From: Vespa crabro
Taxonomy: Eukaryota > Arthropoda > Insecta > Hymenoptera > Vespidae
Reading direction: 5' to 3'
DNA length: 64,000 nucleotides
NCBI RefSeq assembly: GCF_910589235.1
Contig: NC_060961.1
Span: forward strand, 4,828,501-4,892,500
The position numbers and the translations under genes were made by a program. Numbering within the stretch: position 1 is the first letter of the stretch; every line of letters begins with the position of its first letter. Positions 50,861 to 63,388 of the stretch are shown here, piece by piece. The notes under the pieces are model-generated. The model made no database searches and was not told the DNA's origin. It saw only the letters and a program-made list of their open reading frames with translations.

Positions 50861-53800
50861 TTTCTCTCGACATTATTGCTTCGAGTAAGGTACGAAATCT
50901 TGTATCGTGTACGATGATGACGTCGAAATACTACTAGCCGCGTTCATAAAATGCAAGGAACAAAACTGCTATTGCCGCCGTTTCTGCCGCTGATGATGTC
51001 CGCCCTTCTGCATAATCCATCTCTCTCTTTCATTTTTTTCTTTCTTTTTTCTTCTTTTTTTTTATTCTTTTTTCATCGTTCGCAATCACGTGTACGGCTA
51101 GAGAATACGGCAAAAGAATAAAAGCAAGAGAGAAAAAGAGAAAGAAAAATCAGAGAGAAAGGGATACACGCACGTTGACTTTTTTATCTATATGACTGTG
51201 TGCGCACGTCTTCATTCACTCACCAACACATATATACGTCTTCCTTCAATGTATTCTCAGTGTTTCCCTGGTAATCCTTCATTCTCATAATATCTTTGTA
51301 AGCCGTGTTGGTAGATACCTACATATATTCCCTACATGATTCATGTAACTCTCAAAATTTACTTCATTTGTTGGCGCTATTTATTTTCGTTCAATGCATT
51401 TTATAGATATTTTCGTTTATTTACGTATGATATATATATATATATGTATTTGTTCAAAATGAAAACATCATCGTCTCTTGTTTTCCATCAAAATATATGT
51501 AGCACAAATGTTTGAAATTTACGAATACACGGATATACATTTACTTAAACTATTTATTAGCAAATATTTGTAGGATTTGTAGGTTCAAAAAAAAAAAAAT
51601 TGAACCAGCATTTCCAAATCCCAAAAATCTGATTAAAATCTCAAAAATGAAATTTTTAAATTTTGAATTTTGAATCGTTGTTTATAAATGTTTATAAATG
51701 ACGTTCGTTCGAGCATATGCATGAGAATAAGGAGACAACGCTCGCTTCGTTAATAATTAACACTTTAATAATTTCATTGGAAGTACATCAATTTTTATTC
51801 TAGAAAATGGTAAATACTTTTGAAAGTAAATACATTTTATATATGTTTAGGAAAAAGTTGTAATTACAAAGCATAATGTAATAATTTAATAATATTCTTG
51901 GATAAAAATTCAAGTAAAGAATTTCGTGTATATTATGTGTAGTAATAAAAAAGTTTATGCCGGTCGTGGACCGCTGGAAATAAAAAAAGATTGAGGCATT
52001 TAGCTAATACTACTTACAGTTTAACAAAATCAACAAAAATTGGCTGCCGAGAGGTATCGAGTTAATTGTAATGAAACTTTTTATAGATATTATTAACACG
52101 GCGTTTAGAGCACGATAATTAAAAAAAATATCCAAATTATCTGAAACTTGATTTTCGAGGTTACTAATCACGATATTTTTTAAACACATATATCCGCTGG
52201 ATTCGCTATTTCTTTTTTTTTTGTAATTTCCATTTCGTCGTGATCATAATCAACGACCTTGACAACTTTAGTATATCATTATTTTAACTATTAAACGTTC
52301 TCACATATTTCTTATCGGCCTTCTTTTAAGTTTTTCACGAACATAAGTAGGAAAATCTTATTCGCAGGGAAAACGAAAAATGGAATAAACCCTTTCTTGA
52401 AAAGAAGCAATCTTGAAAATGTTAGTGAGATCGAAAAGAAGTAATGTAATTGAAGCCACGTAGAAGATACGAATTTGTTTTTAGAATCGGTATTACTACA
52501 TCTCGAGAACGGAACGGTTTACGTGAATTTTCTTTTAAGGTGCCAGTAGAAAACAGTCTGATGCAGAAATGCAACGGGAAATTTTCGTGAATTTCTATTT
52601 CATCTTTATTTGAATTTAGAAAGGATAGATTTAACGTTCTCATTAAATTATTTTTAAATTATTCGTGGAAAATTAGAATCCATCCTTTTTCTTTTTTCTT
52701 TCTTTTTTTTCTTTGTCTTGTCTCTGTTTTTTTTTTCTTTTTTTTTTTTTTTTTCTTGAACGAAAGAAAATATAATATATAGTTTCTATTTTCTCAGAAA
52801 ATTACATTTCAATTTGAATTTAATATTGCAAATTTAAGCTCAAGTCTAAGATGTCAGCTTTCTAGTGTTATTACTTTCGAAAACGAGGTGGACTTACGTA
52901 ATCGACAAAAAATAGGAAAAGGAAAGGATAAAAGAAAACGAAAGAGACTATTGTACCACATTTTCTCGCGATAAAATGTGAGTCTTGTTTTAAATTCGAT
53001 CCCCGAGCGATCACGGAAGCGATAAGTGTCTTCGAAGCGAAACGTCGAGTGTCGTTCGATTCCTTTGCAAGAGAGCCGTTTTCTCGTTTGAAAGAGAGTC
53101 TATATCTGAGTCCCGTAGATAAACTCATGAAAATATCGCTAGCTCTTCGATTGTTCTTGAATTCTTTTCTCTTTCTGCCTTTTCTACTTTCGCACTCGAC
53201 GCACGTAAATGTGAAAAGATGTTCATGAAGTCACAAAGCCTCATACTTCTCATACTCTTTTCTACCTAGACCATATATTTCGAGGATATATATATATATA
53301 TGTACGCACGTAAGCATGTACGTATTTCCATAAAGCACTCGACGCGTGCCACGACCTCAAAGATATGCCCACCATCCTTGAATATTATATCTCGAATCCC
53401 AGGAAACCACAACGACACAGAGTTAGAATTTCAACGGGTTTCTCGTACTATCAAATTTCTAACGATCGAACTTAATTTTGAGAATCGAAAATTTTGTGTA
53501 ATTATATTTGAAATTTATATTTTCGACAGATAAATCGAGTAGATATATAACACATGGCTTACTGAAATTATCTATCGTTTGTTCTTTTTCCCTATATGTT
53601 TTTTATTAATCTAAACATGAACGAGTAATCGATTAGTTACAAATAATCTTCCCTTCGAGAGATGATATTTGATTGATGATTGCCTATTGTTAATGGTATT
53701 GATTCTACGCCTTTCAGATTGCTCGTCTGACAGCAGAGAAAATTTTTCTACTTTGAAAATACTCGTCGATGTGTTTCAAATCCGTAAGAAAGCTTTTCGG

Positions 53801-53916
53801 CAAAGTCGTGTGAAGCTAAATGGAAAAATAGGCGGCGAGAAAATATCAAAGAAAAGTTAATTCGAAATTGGAAGGTGTGGTTCGATCCTCTTGGCATAAG
53901 ATCAAATATACCTATA

Positions 53917-53956
53917 TATATACTATATACTATATATATATAGTATATAGTATATA
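53917..53956. repeat. perfect 40-bp palindrome of TATA/CTATA units
   Basis: Symmetric around 53936/53937; the CTATATAC and GTATATAG blocks mirror each other across a 12-bp TA core. Confidence 0.92.
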
Positions 53957-54101
53957 ATATATAATATATAGTATATATATATATACACTACGAATACCAT
54001 AACGTTCTATCCTATATCTAAGACTATCTATATAAGAAAAACACACACATATATAAACGAATGTAGTATAATCAAAAGTATATAAGTAGATAGATATATA
54101 A

Positions 54102-54102
<1 letters not shown>

Positions 54103-54151
<49 letters not shown>
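54103..54151. repeat. (AT)n microsatellite
   Basis: Uninterrupted AT of about 48 bases. Confidence 0.95.
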
Positions 54152-54153
<2 letters not shown>

Positions 54154-54518
54154 TAGCGTACGTATTAACTGGAGATGTGGTGGAATAGTAGAAGTAACCG
54201 TTGGACAATCGATGAGAGCGATTTTCTAACCCAGTGACCGGCTACACCAGACCATCGTCATGGTCCACGCGACTCCTGCACTTTACGCGAGTTAACCACC
54301 GGTTGATAGGCCTTCTGCTCTTTCAGGACCTTTTCTACTACCTCTCGAGTTTCTACGGAAACGGAAATTTCATATCAGCCACGATCGTTCAATTTATTCC
54401 AAGTGATCGTTATCGTAATTCGCTTGAACGAATCTATTTCTCGCTATCTAATCTCGATTAGTATCGTTAATTAACTCTAAGCTTTCTCTTTTTTCTATTG
54501 AGGTTTTTTTTTTCTTTC

Positions 54519-54531
<13 letters not shown>

Positions 54532-54556
<25 letters not shown>
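54532..54556. repeat. (CT)n microsatellite
   Basis: Pure CT. Confidence 0.92.
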
Positions 54557-54558
<2 letters not shown>

Positions 54559-55363
54559 CTCTTTAATAATATTCATAGATTCAGAGTTATCAAAGAAGTT
54601 TTTCTAGAATGAAAGCGCAAAGAACGTTAAAAGAACTTCAAAATCGTCTGTACGAGTGTTCGCAAACTCAATTTATATAGAACGATTTTATTTTCCTTTT
54701 TATATTTTTGACTTTTCACGGACCTAAACGCCTTTTATTATATTTCTTGACAAACAAAAGGGAAAACGAGAGAGGACAAGAGTAAGAGACCTGAGGAGTC
54801 AATCGAAAATGTCAAAAATTGAGAAGTAAAAAACGATGGGATGGTCGATGGCATTTTCTTAGGAAATAAACGGACCGAGATGCATCAAGACTGCTGAAAA
54901 AGATTCAAAATTCCATACCCCCACTATCATTGCTTTCCTTCCTTCCAAAATCGAGAAACATAAAAATAGGAAGCAGTTCGTTCAGACGTGTGCTTTCGAG
55001 CGAACAAGCTATTGTTATACGTCATCAGGGCTGGGAGAGATAGAGCAGTTCACGAAACGCGAATTTTCTGTTAGTGTACGAAATAGTTCGGTAGTCGTTG
55101 CCACAACGTTCGTTTTATTTCCATCCCGGCGATTTTTCATTCTTCCCGTTGTTGAAAACATAATCTCTCTGTCTCTTTCTTTTTCTCGATAATTATAAAA
55201 AGTAATGTAAACGTAGATAAATTTCACCCTAAAATCTTTACAACATGATGTCAGAATAAAAACATTTTCATATTTTCCTTTGTATTTTCTTTTCCTTTAT
55301 ATTTTTATTCTAATTTTTTACCCGTTAAAAATCATAAAAATTATTCAATGCTAACCGGAACAA

Positions 55364-55403
<40 letters not shown>
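55364..55403. repeat. (ACG)n trinucleotide array
   Basis: About 13 perfect ACG units, an unusual CpG-containing microsatellite. Confidence 0.95.
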
Positions 55404-55405
<2 letters not shown>

Positions 55406-56305
55406 GAACGATGAAAGGAGGACGCGAGTGTCCGATCGAATTTATTTCTAGCTCGTACGCTGTAAAGTTTCATATTTCATTTTTTAATTAGCGAGCGGAG
55501 TCGTAATTCGATATTTCGTAGTTCTCCCGTTCGAGATCAATCGAGCTCTCACTCCGACGCGAATTAAATTTATCGAGATATATATCGTGATACGCCCATA
55601 GAAAGTGGGCGACACGTAACGGTGTTTCGGGGTGCGAAGAGGTGGAAGAGGAAGAGGAGAAATAGGAAGGGGTAGGTGCAAAGGCCGCTACGATGCCACC
55701 CTATGCAAATAAATCGTTATTCCGCGGCATTTGTTAAATCAACCAAATTATTCCGTTAAATCGCAATTCGAACTGCACACTGTCGGAACATATTGCTACG
55801 TTGCTACGGCAAAAGTGGTTTACGTGTTTACAATCGTATAGATTTAAATCCCCTCGCCTCTTCTTTTCCTCTTCTCATCCATTGGGTTTCCTTCCCTTTC
55901 AACGATCGGTAACAAATCGAGAACATTTTCCATTATATCGATGGATAAGATCGATCGTGAAACGTTTATCTTCTCTTTGAATTATATCGGAGTTACGTGT
56001 AAATCCGTACGATCGATATCTATTAATTTATCGATCAATACAATTTTATTACTTTCTTTCTGAACGATCTCATGTTACATCTTTATGTCGTATTTCTATG
56101 GATTTAATTAATCGCATTAGTTAATAATTAATTGTAACCGTAATCAGGATAATGTTGCGTTTGATGAAGCAAAGAAAGTATAAATAAAAAAGATGAAAAG
56201 TATAGATCGCAGAGTAAACCTTTGGAAAAGAATAATAAGAAAGGCGAAGAGAAAGCCGAGAAAAACGGAATGAAAAGAAGGTAACATAGAGATATAGAGA
56301 GGGGA

Positions 56306-56308
<3 letters not shown>

Positions 56309-56346
<38 letters not shown>
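56309..56346. repeat. (GA)n microsatellite
   Basis: Pure GA about 180 bases downstream of the Ig2 exon's donor site. Confidence 0.94.
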
Positions 56347-56349
<3 letters not shown>

Positions 56350-56523
56350 AAAAAAATAGGATTGGGCAGATGTAGAGTTTTCCATCTGGGATTTTCGTCG
56401 AATGTTATGTAAGTTATAAAACTGAATATAGAAATAATGGAATAACTGGAGAATAAGTAGAAGAAGAAAGCGAATAAATATAGAAAGAGATAAAGAGATA
56501 ATAATAACAAGAGAAATACTCAC

Positions 56524-56657
56524 ATGGTCTCCGTTGAGCATCCACGTAATGGCAGAGGCTGGACGGGATGCACCGGAGGTGCAATTCGCTCTGAGCATCT
56601 CTCCAACTGCTATGCGCTCCTTTTCACTGCCGATAGTCGGATCCGTTTTTGGGGCGT
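56524..56657 (-). CDS. beat: beat-like gene, internal exon: start of Ig domain 2
   Basis: 134 bases, preceded by tgccttag and followed by gtgagt. It completes the Asp codon left open by the previous exon and adds 44 residues, ending in phase 0 after WMLNGDH. The segment GEMLRANCTSGASRPAS is the clearest Beat signature in the window: the second Ig domain of Beats begins with 'G..L..nCTSg.SrPa..itW.iNg', giving the first Ig2 cysteine and the core tryptophan. NCT is a possible N-glycosylation site. The Pro/Thr-rich stretch before it (APKTDPTIG) is the linker between the two Ig domains. The gene-level reading is strong because the exon sits 1187 bases downstream of the Ig1 exon with compatible phase. 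The open frame that appears to run on past the exon (Ser-Leu repeats) is intronic and comes from a GA microsatellite. Confidence 0.93.
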
Positions 56658-56952
56658 CTAAGGCATAATAATTATGTCGTTTAACACATGGGATTCTTGC
56701 TCGCCGGCATTAATTCGACATCTGGCGAAATGCCAGAGACCGACCGGAAGTGTATTTCTTTCTTCTATTTTATTTGAAGTCAACCCTAACTCCCGTTTTC
56801 TTGGCAATTTTATTGTCTTTGAGAAGATCGTTCGCGCGGTTTTCCTTCGAACTCCAACCGCGTAACTTTCCGCGATCGTACGTTACACTGGACTTTTTCC
56901 ACGTAGCGCGGAATACGCTGACGTCACGTTTTCAGCTTGCTTTAGACCATTG

Positions 56953-56957
<5 letters not shown>

Positions 56958-56999
<42 letters not shown>

Positions 57000-57000
57000 G
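56958..57000. repeat. (GA)n microsatellite
   Basis: GA with one AAA interruption, in the Ig1-Ig2 intron. Confidence 0.93.
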
Positions 57001-57602
57001 GAAAATAAGAGGGAAGATCGAATCCCCTAATCTACGGAGAAAGAATCGTGGCGGTTTCCGGGAATGGGAACCGTAAAGGGAAATCCCGTGCCGCGAGTTA
57101 TGTGCCTCTAAAGTTCTCGTTAAACGTATCGTCGTTATTTGCGAAAAGCGGGACACAAGGAATGTCGCTATTGCCGGCCAACGATCGATCCTATGCCCCC
57201 AATCTTCCTTGTCCTTTTCCTCTCCTCTTTCTGTGCTCTATTTCATCGGTAGCTTTTTTTTTTATTGCTTCTTTTTTTATGTCCGCTCTTCTCTCCGGAA
57301 TTCGTGTGCTTTAAGAATCAAGGCTGACGGCAGGAAGGGAAGAGCATTTTAATCCTCCAACATGTGAAAACATTGTTTATAGTGAATGGTATAGATCAAA
57401 CCTTATACTCCTCCCACTATCATGATACTGAATAATTGCAATTTTTTTGTTTTTTAGAATTTTACGTTTTTTATTGTTAAATTAATTTAATGTTTTGTAT
57501 TGATCAGAGACTACGGTTTTTTTACGCTATCTTAATTATCTCGAATAGGTATTTCAAGTAACATAATCCGATGAAAATATTGGAATATTCAATAGAAAAA
57601 AA

Positions 57603-57611
<9 letters not shown>

Positions 57612-57652
<41 letters not shown>
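57612..57652. repeat. (GA)n microsatellite
   Basis: Pure GA, in the Ig1-Ig2 intron. Confidence 0.94.
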
Positions 57653-57653
<1 letters not shown>

Positions 57654-57844
57654 CACAGGAAATACGAACGCCGCGAATTATAAGTGGAAATGAGATTTTA
57701 ATTCCGAACAAGGTAATTTGCTGGTAGGAACCGAACTTTCGAAAGGTAATAAAACCATTGAGAGTAGGATATCTCGTATCAGCTCGTTTTCATGAATCAT
57801 AACGCATCGAATAGGTTATTATGAGTTTTCGAAAGTGTACTTAC

Positions 57845-57980
57845 CTACGACCATCATTTTCGCTCTTTCGATCAACGTGTGATAAGATGGCACACCGGCT
57901 GATACTTCGCACTTGTACGTCCCGGTCAGATTTCTGGACACGTCGACCAGGGTGACACTAGTTGTATCAGATGCGGTGAC
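57845..57980 (-). CDS. beat: beat-like gene, internal exon: C-terminal half of Ig domain 1
   Basis: This internal exon encodes 45 full codons plus one base. The intron ends in tttcacag before it, and gtaagt follows it. The peptide contains SVTLVDVSRNLTGTYKCEVS and then SAGVPSYHTLIERAKM. This is the E-F-G strand part of a Beat Ig1 domain: the 'L..VsR.LtG.YkCEVSa..PSyhT' pattern with the second Ig cysteine is a family signature. NLT is a possible N-glycosylation site. The exon enters in phase 0 and leaves in phase 1, joining 56657 to complete an Asp codon. Beat proteins are extracellular or membrane-attached insect Ig proteins that control axon defasciculation and targeting by binding Sidestep-family proteins; that role is family knowledge, not visible here. 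The first Ig1 cysteine and tryptophan should lie in an upstream exon, which I cannot find before 64000. Which beat paralog this is remains unresolved. Confidence 0.92.
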
Positions 57981-58519
57981 CTGTGAAACAATATCGAAGC
58001 TTAATGCATCCCGAGTTTCGAGTTTCTTTTTGTTCCTGTTCTTTCAAGCTTGCCTCATCACGTGAGGTACGTTATATTTCAAAGCCGTTTTAGCTTCCAT
58101 TCTATTTATTTTTTCTCTTCATCCTCCTCTCTTGTTCTGTCAATTTTCTCTTCCACCATGTATCGGGCTCGTACGATCGTAGCTCTCGTCGAAAGCAACA
58201 CGGATATTACTTCGCATTCTGCCGCACCATCGACTCGCCGAAATCGATCCTCCGCGCGACTAAATCTCGATCGGCTCGACTCCACTATCGTTATAACCCA
58301 TCCCCAATCCCTCACCCCCCATTTTCCTTCATCTCACCCTTTCGTACTTTCATCCTTTTTTCAGCTGATATTTATATGCATTGCAAAGATCTTTCTCTCT
58401 TCCTCCAACTCTTCATACTGCTCCGTTGTTCTCTCCGATTCGTTCATCTCTTCTTTTATCGTCTCTGTTTCTTCATTCATTCTACTCTCTGCTATTCTAT
58501 CTTTCTCTTTTTTCTTTTC

Positions 58520-58551
58520 TTTTCTTTTTTTTTTCTTTTTTTTTTTTTTTT
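58520..58551. repeat. T-rich tract
   Basis: T runs broken by C. Confidence 0.88.
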
Positions 58552-60450
58552 AACTCTCTTTATCAAGGACGGCCGATGAAAGAAATTTCAACGAATCCAA
58601 AGAGAGGACCATATACGAAACGAACATGGAAGTGTTCCGATTGGGAAAATTATAATTATTGAAGATATATTGAAAGAGTAAAAAAATTTGAGTAAAAATT
58701 TGAGACTAAAAGAGAAACTTTATTTAAGCAGTGCCATTATATTGTATAAAATGATCGATACAATTTTATTTATTCTTTTAATAATAATTATCTTTTTTCA
58801 AATAATATGATTGAAAGTATATTCTTTTTATCATATCGATGTGACTTTTTTTTTTTTCTTTTATCACGGATAACAAAATATTGTTAACAACTTTTTGTCC
58901 ATTTCCAATATCAGCTTGATAGATAGGTCGTTCGGACGAGATGACCATGGTCCATAACTTTAATTTGTTTCGGAAAAAAGGGAAGAGAAATACATACATA
59001 CGTGGAATTTTTACAACTTGATCGATCACATGGATCAAACACAGTGAAAGCCCGCGGGCTTGGGAACCCATGGGACATGTCGCGTGCAAATGCTTGTTTA
59101 ATCGTTGATCCTCACTGCTCTTGTGTCTACGGTTTTGAATTTCAACGGTGGTGGACACGCGATATCGCAATTTTACGGAACGTAAGCACGAATGATAGAA
59201 ACTCCGTTTATCTTCTGTCATGCGCTAACGTATTTCAAAGATCAGAACGATGGATAAAATCGTTGAATAAATCTCTCTGAATTAACTTTAATAAGGCACA
59301 TTGTGTGTACTGCGCATCGATACAAAATAAAAAGAGACAAAGTTATTTAACGATATTAATACCCGATAAAAGGTATTAACGCAGAAAGTAGAAAATTATT
59401 TGGCGAATTTAAATCAATTTTATACTTTTATATTTATTTATCAGAAAACGATTGTACTTGAGACAAAGATATTGAATAAAATTTGCTCATTCTTTTATTA
59501 ACAAAAATTTTTTCCTACTGACATTATTTTCAAGACTGGTTAAATCGATGTAGAATATTAGATCATCACAGATCTCTCAAGTAATCTCATTTTTTTTTAA
59601 GGAGGAACAATTTCCCCCTTCACGTCATGCCTTATTTAACTCGTAAAATTTTATATAAGGGCGGTTTCATCGCATAAAATACATTTCTATTATTGACTAT
59701 GATATTTCGTGTAGGTATCAGAAACAATCAATTATTTAATAATATTAAATTCTTTTCTTTTAAAAATATTTCGCGAAAATAATATCAAAATTGATATAAC
59801 TCTCGAGTAATAATATGAGAGTATAAAATTATAATAAATTCAGTGAAATAATTAGAATGATTGTAAACATTGCATATTATTATAATCCGAATTTGTTGGA
59901 ATTCAATGAATCAATAAATTCGATAAAGCGTTTCTCGATTTCGAATAAGTGTCTAGAAAAAGTATAAAATCTATCGTTCGATGTAAAAAAAAAAAAAAAA
60001 AAAGAAAAAAAGAAAAGAAAAAAGTAAAAAAGGGAAAGAAATAGAAGAAAAAAAATCTTATTACGATAACGTAACGCATATTGACATTGGACTAACATTT
60101 TCGACGATTTTCTTATCGACTTGAGCTTATGCTCAACGTGAAAAGGATTGGAGACTCATTTTCACAAATGCACCCAATGGAGAGAGATCGTAACCGGGTG
60201 CGAACGATTTCGCGGTGTATCACCGTAGGGATGAGGGAAAGAAGAGAGAAAAGAGACAAGGTATTTCAACGGGAATCTCAATATTCAGAACGGAATGAAT
60301 TTTTGTAGTACCGATGAAGGATGAAAAATGTACGATACCTACTGTTTTTCGACAGTCTCGTTTTCTCTTACGAGAACTTGGTAAAATTGAATTGGTGGCA
60401 CGTTCGATGAAAGAAGTGAAGAAAAGAAGGGAAAAAAAACGGAAAGAAAG

Positions 60451-60472
60451 AAAGAAAGAAAGAAAGAAAGAA
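60451..60472. repeat. (GAAA)n tetranucleotide
   Basis: Five to six GAAA units. Confidence 0.88.
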
Positions 60473-61307
60473 TCGAAAAAGAGTTTCTTTTGTACAAAAT
60501 GAAGTCTATCTATCCTCTCTTTCTCTTTTCCTCTTCCATACTTTTTCTTACTACCAAGAACGATGCTTTACAGGGTGGACTTTTAAAACTCACAAACGAT
60601 CCCTTGTCCTTCTTTCTTGTTCTTTCTGTTTCATTCTTCGGCACTTCTTTTCTAAAATGTTCGGTCACTTTCTGGATCACCGTTACTTCTATGTACACGT
60701 ACATAAGTATATGTATAAGTATATATTTACTCCAAAGAATGCTCGGAACGTTTCTATAGTTCAATCCGTCTTACTACTTTCTCTTTCCTGTTTTCTTTCA
60801 ACGTGGTTCGATATTGTTTGTGATAAAAAAAAAAAAAAAGAAAAAAAGAAAAAGAAAAAAGAAAAAAGAAAAATACAGCTAGCTTCTAACTGTAGAAGCA
60901 TTAACTAGTCTTGAGAGGATATTTTCTCAGAGGACTTCGAAACTCTTTCTTTTGAATCTATGAATAAAAGACCGTAAGGAGGACGTAGGGAGGGTATACT
61001 CGACGTTATTAGAGATACACGTCTTCCAAGTAACCATAATCTCGTAAGCCGATGTAATATTTCAGTGTTCGCATCTATTTGCCAGGGAACGAGGAACTAT
61101 GCTTTTTTGAAAAAGAGAAAGAAGAAAAAAGTCGAAGGGTAAAAAAAAAAATTGAATGGCTCAACGGCATGTGCGCGAAGAAACGCGAAAGAATGATGGC
61201 ATGGTGCTAAGAAAACTAATGCTACAAGAGATGTTTTCTTTTGCATTTCTTACCTTGTCTTTTATCTGGTAAATCCGTAGAGAGATGAGGAGATAGGAGA
61301 TTGCGAC

Positions 61308-61310
<3 letters not shown>

Positions 61311-61343
<33 letters not shown>
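61311..61343. repeat. (GA)n microsatellite
   Basis: Pure GA. Confidence 0.93.
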
Positions 61344-61348
<5 letters not shown>

Positions 61349-62917
61349 GGACAAGTAGGAAGAAGAACGAAAAAAGCAAGAGTGATGGAAAAATTGACAA
61401 TAGCTTCTTCAATTTTTCTTATCATCGATAACGAATTATAACAAGTTTAACAACTTCTGTTCAACTCTGTAATTATAGTCTCGTAATACGGACTCGATTG
61501 ACTCGTTATTAATAACTCGAGTTAAAAGTAAGTTAAAACTGTCGTTCGTACAGCTTTCGGACTATCTGGATAAATGAATGTGTCTTTGAAACTTTTCTTA
61601 AAAGTTCTGCAGCTTTTTTATCTTTTCTTTTTTTTCTTTTCTTTTTTTTTTTGAAAGATAAAGAAATAGAGATATTGGGAAAGATAGAGATATTCTTTAT
61701 CGTATTGGAAATGGGATAAAAATTTAGCTTAATCAACGCTTCCATTTCAAAGAAGATAAATGTTACGTAACAGTAAGGAAAAAGTGTCAATGTCGAAGTC
61801 AAGAATGTAAAAAATAAAAAAAAGAAGATAAAGAAAAAATCTTTGACTCGTATTTTTCTTTTGAATAACTATATACGTATACGTATGTACGTCGACGCCT
61901 ATCGCAAAGCAATATATTAATCACTCGATTTCTGACTTTCGTTGCGGCCTGCAAAATAAATCCAATATCGCTTTTTAATTACACATCGACCGAGTGGTTT
62001 CCGATTCGCATTAAAGCGTGCTCACTGCTTCTGGTTCGCATCGCACTGGATACGTGTAATGAATGAGGGTATGGCAAAACCGCAAGCGAAATTTTTGAGT
62101 TATTAACGTGAAAAGTAGCGTTTAATCGTTTCTCGATTCGGCGAGTCGGTTTGAACTGACGATAGATTGTTTCGTTCCGCATGATATATATCGCACTTGT
62201 CGTTTACCTAAACTCACATAATTGAGAACAATTCTTCGTTATAATTTTAAAACTTAAATACATACAATTGTTGAATTATAACACATTGATATTTAATATA
62301 CCTTAATGCTCGATGTAATAACGTACATGTAATAATTTTCTTCATCGTTAAATTTGATTTAAAAGAAAATTATGATAATATAATTTTGCCATTACTTCGG
62401 TTCTATTATTTATTTAATTAATCAATATAATATTATCCTTTAAATATTTCTAATGAAAATAAATTAATTATGTATTAAATGGATTAAGAGAAAATGATAT
62501 TGAATTGACGAAAGACGAAAAAAGAAGAAAAAAAGAAATGAAAAAAAAGAAACAGAAGGAAAGAACGATCGTTATCGCGAAGTAGGTAAAGGATATTCTA
62601 TGTGTTAAGAAAAATCAGGGAATGAGGGAGGTGTCCTCGATCGCGAAGGCGTTGACTCGATTCTCGTGAAACACGGAGCTCGCTTGACCCAGGTTCAAAT
62701 TCACTCGAACGGAATTTCAAAGGGTCGTGTCGCGGTCGTAGCGCCGTCCGTAAATCAGCCCTATCGATTTCTTTCTTCTCGACGAACTCGAAGGATTTTA
62801 ACCGTTCGACATGGTGTTACCTACGCTGTTGAACTTTTCCATGTATGTACGTAAGTATATATATATACATATATATTCTGACTTCTCTGTGTGCAGCTGT
62901 TTGAGTTGGTCTTGAGT

Positions 62918-62922
<5 letters not shown>

Positions 62923-62986
<64 letters not shown>
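62923..62986. repeat. (GA)n microsatellite
   Basis: Uninterrupted GA of about 64 bases. Confidence 0.95.
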
Positions 62987-62990
<4 letters not shown>

Positions 62991-63353
62991 AAAAAGTTAA
63001 ACCTTTCGTGGTAGTATGTTGGAAAAGGCATCGAAACCCTTCCGTTTATCGAGACTCGTTCGCTCGTAGAAAAATATATTATAGTCGTGAGAGGTGTGAC
63101 TCCAGAGTAAAAAGCGATGCATTCGAAGCCGAGCGGAAAAATCAGGTCGGTTTACTGTTCTTATCTTTCTTTCCTTCTTTCTCCTCTCTCTTTCTTTCGA
63201 AGTCGGACAAGTACACGACGCTGATAAATGTCTGCCTCGAGTTTCGTCCTGCTTCGAGCTTTCTTTAACTGTATTGTCTCTTGTTCGCTCGTTCTCTCGC
63301 TCACATTGGCTGACTCGCGAGAAAATTACGCGTTTTCTACGGAAAATTTTGCA

Positions 63354-63388
63354 GACCGACCGACCGACCGACCGACCGACCGACCGAC
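63354..63388. repeat. (GACC)n tetranucleotide array
   Basis: Eight or nine perfect GACC units; on the minus strand it reads as repeated Gly-Arg-Ser-Val. Confidence 0.95.

Larger units (their letters stand above)
49567..56523 (-). other. intron inside Ig domain 2 of the beat-like gene
   Basis: GT-AG intron of 6957 bases, phase 0 (donor gtgagt, acceptor tatttatag). It holds several GA/CT and AT tracts, a 40-bp palindrome at 53917-53956, an ACG array at 55364-55403 and a GC-richer island at 54150-54460. No other exon is convincing. Confidence 0.85.
56658..57844 (-). other. intron between Ig1 and Ig2 exons of the beat-like gene
   Basis: GT-AG intron of 1187 bases (donor gtaagt, acceptor gccttag), phase 1. 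It contains GA microsatellites at 56958-57000 and 57612-57652. Otherwise it is ordinary sequence without a supported feature. Confidence 0.88.

Noticed and set aside
54266..54380. Minus-strand open stretch reading VEKVLKEQKAYQPVVNSRK
   Set aside because: It looks protein-like and has a fair acceptor, but entering in the required phase 0 gives a stop after four codons, and no donor follows.
56121..56598. Long minus-strand frames starting in the Ig2 exon or its intron
   Set aside because: Only the first part (to 56524) is real coding sequence. Beyond the gtgagt donor the frame reads intron and a GA repeat.
62685..62705. tRNA B-box-like GGTTCAAATTC
   Set aside because: The flanking bases do not form a T-arm stem and no A box is placed correctly.
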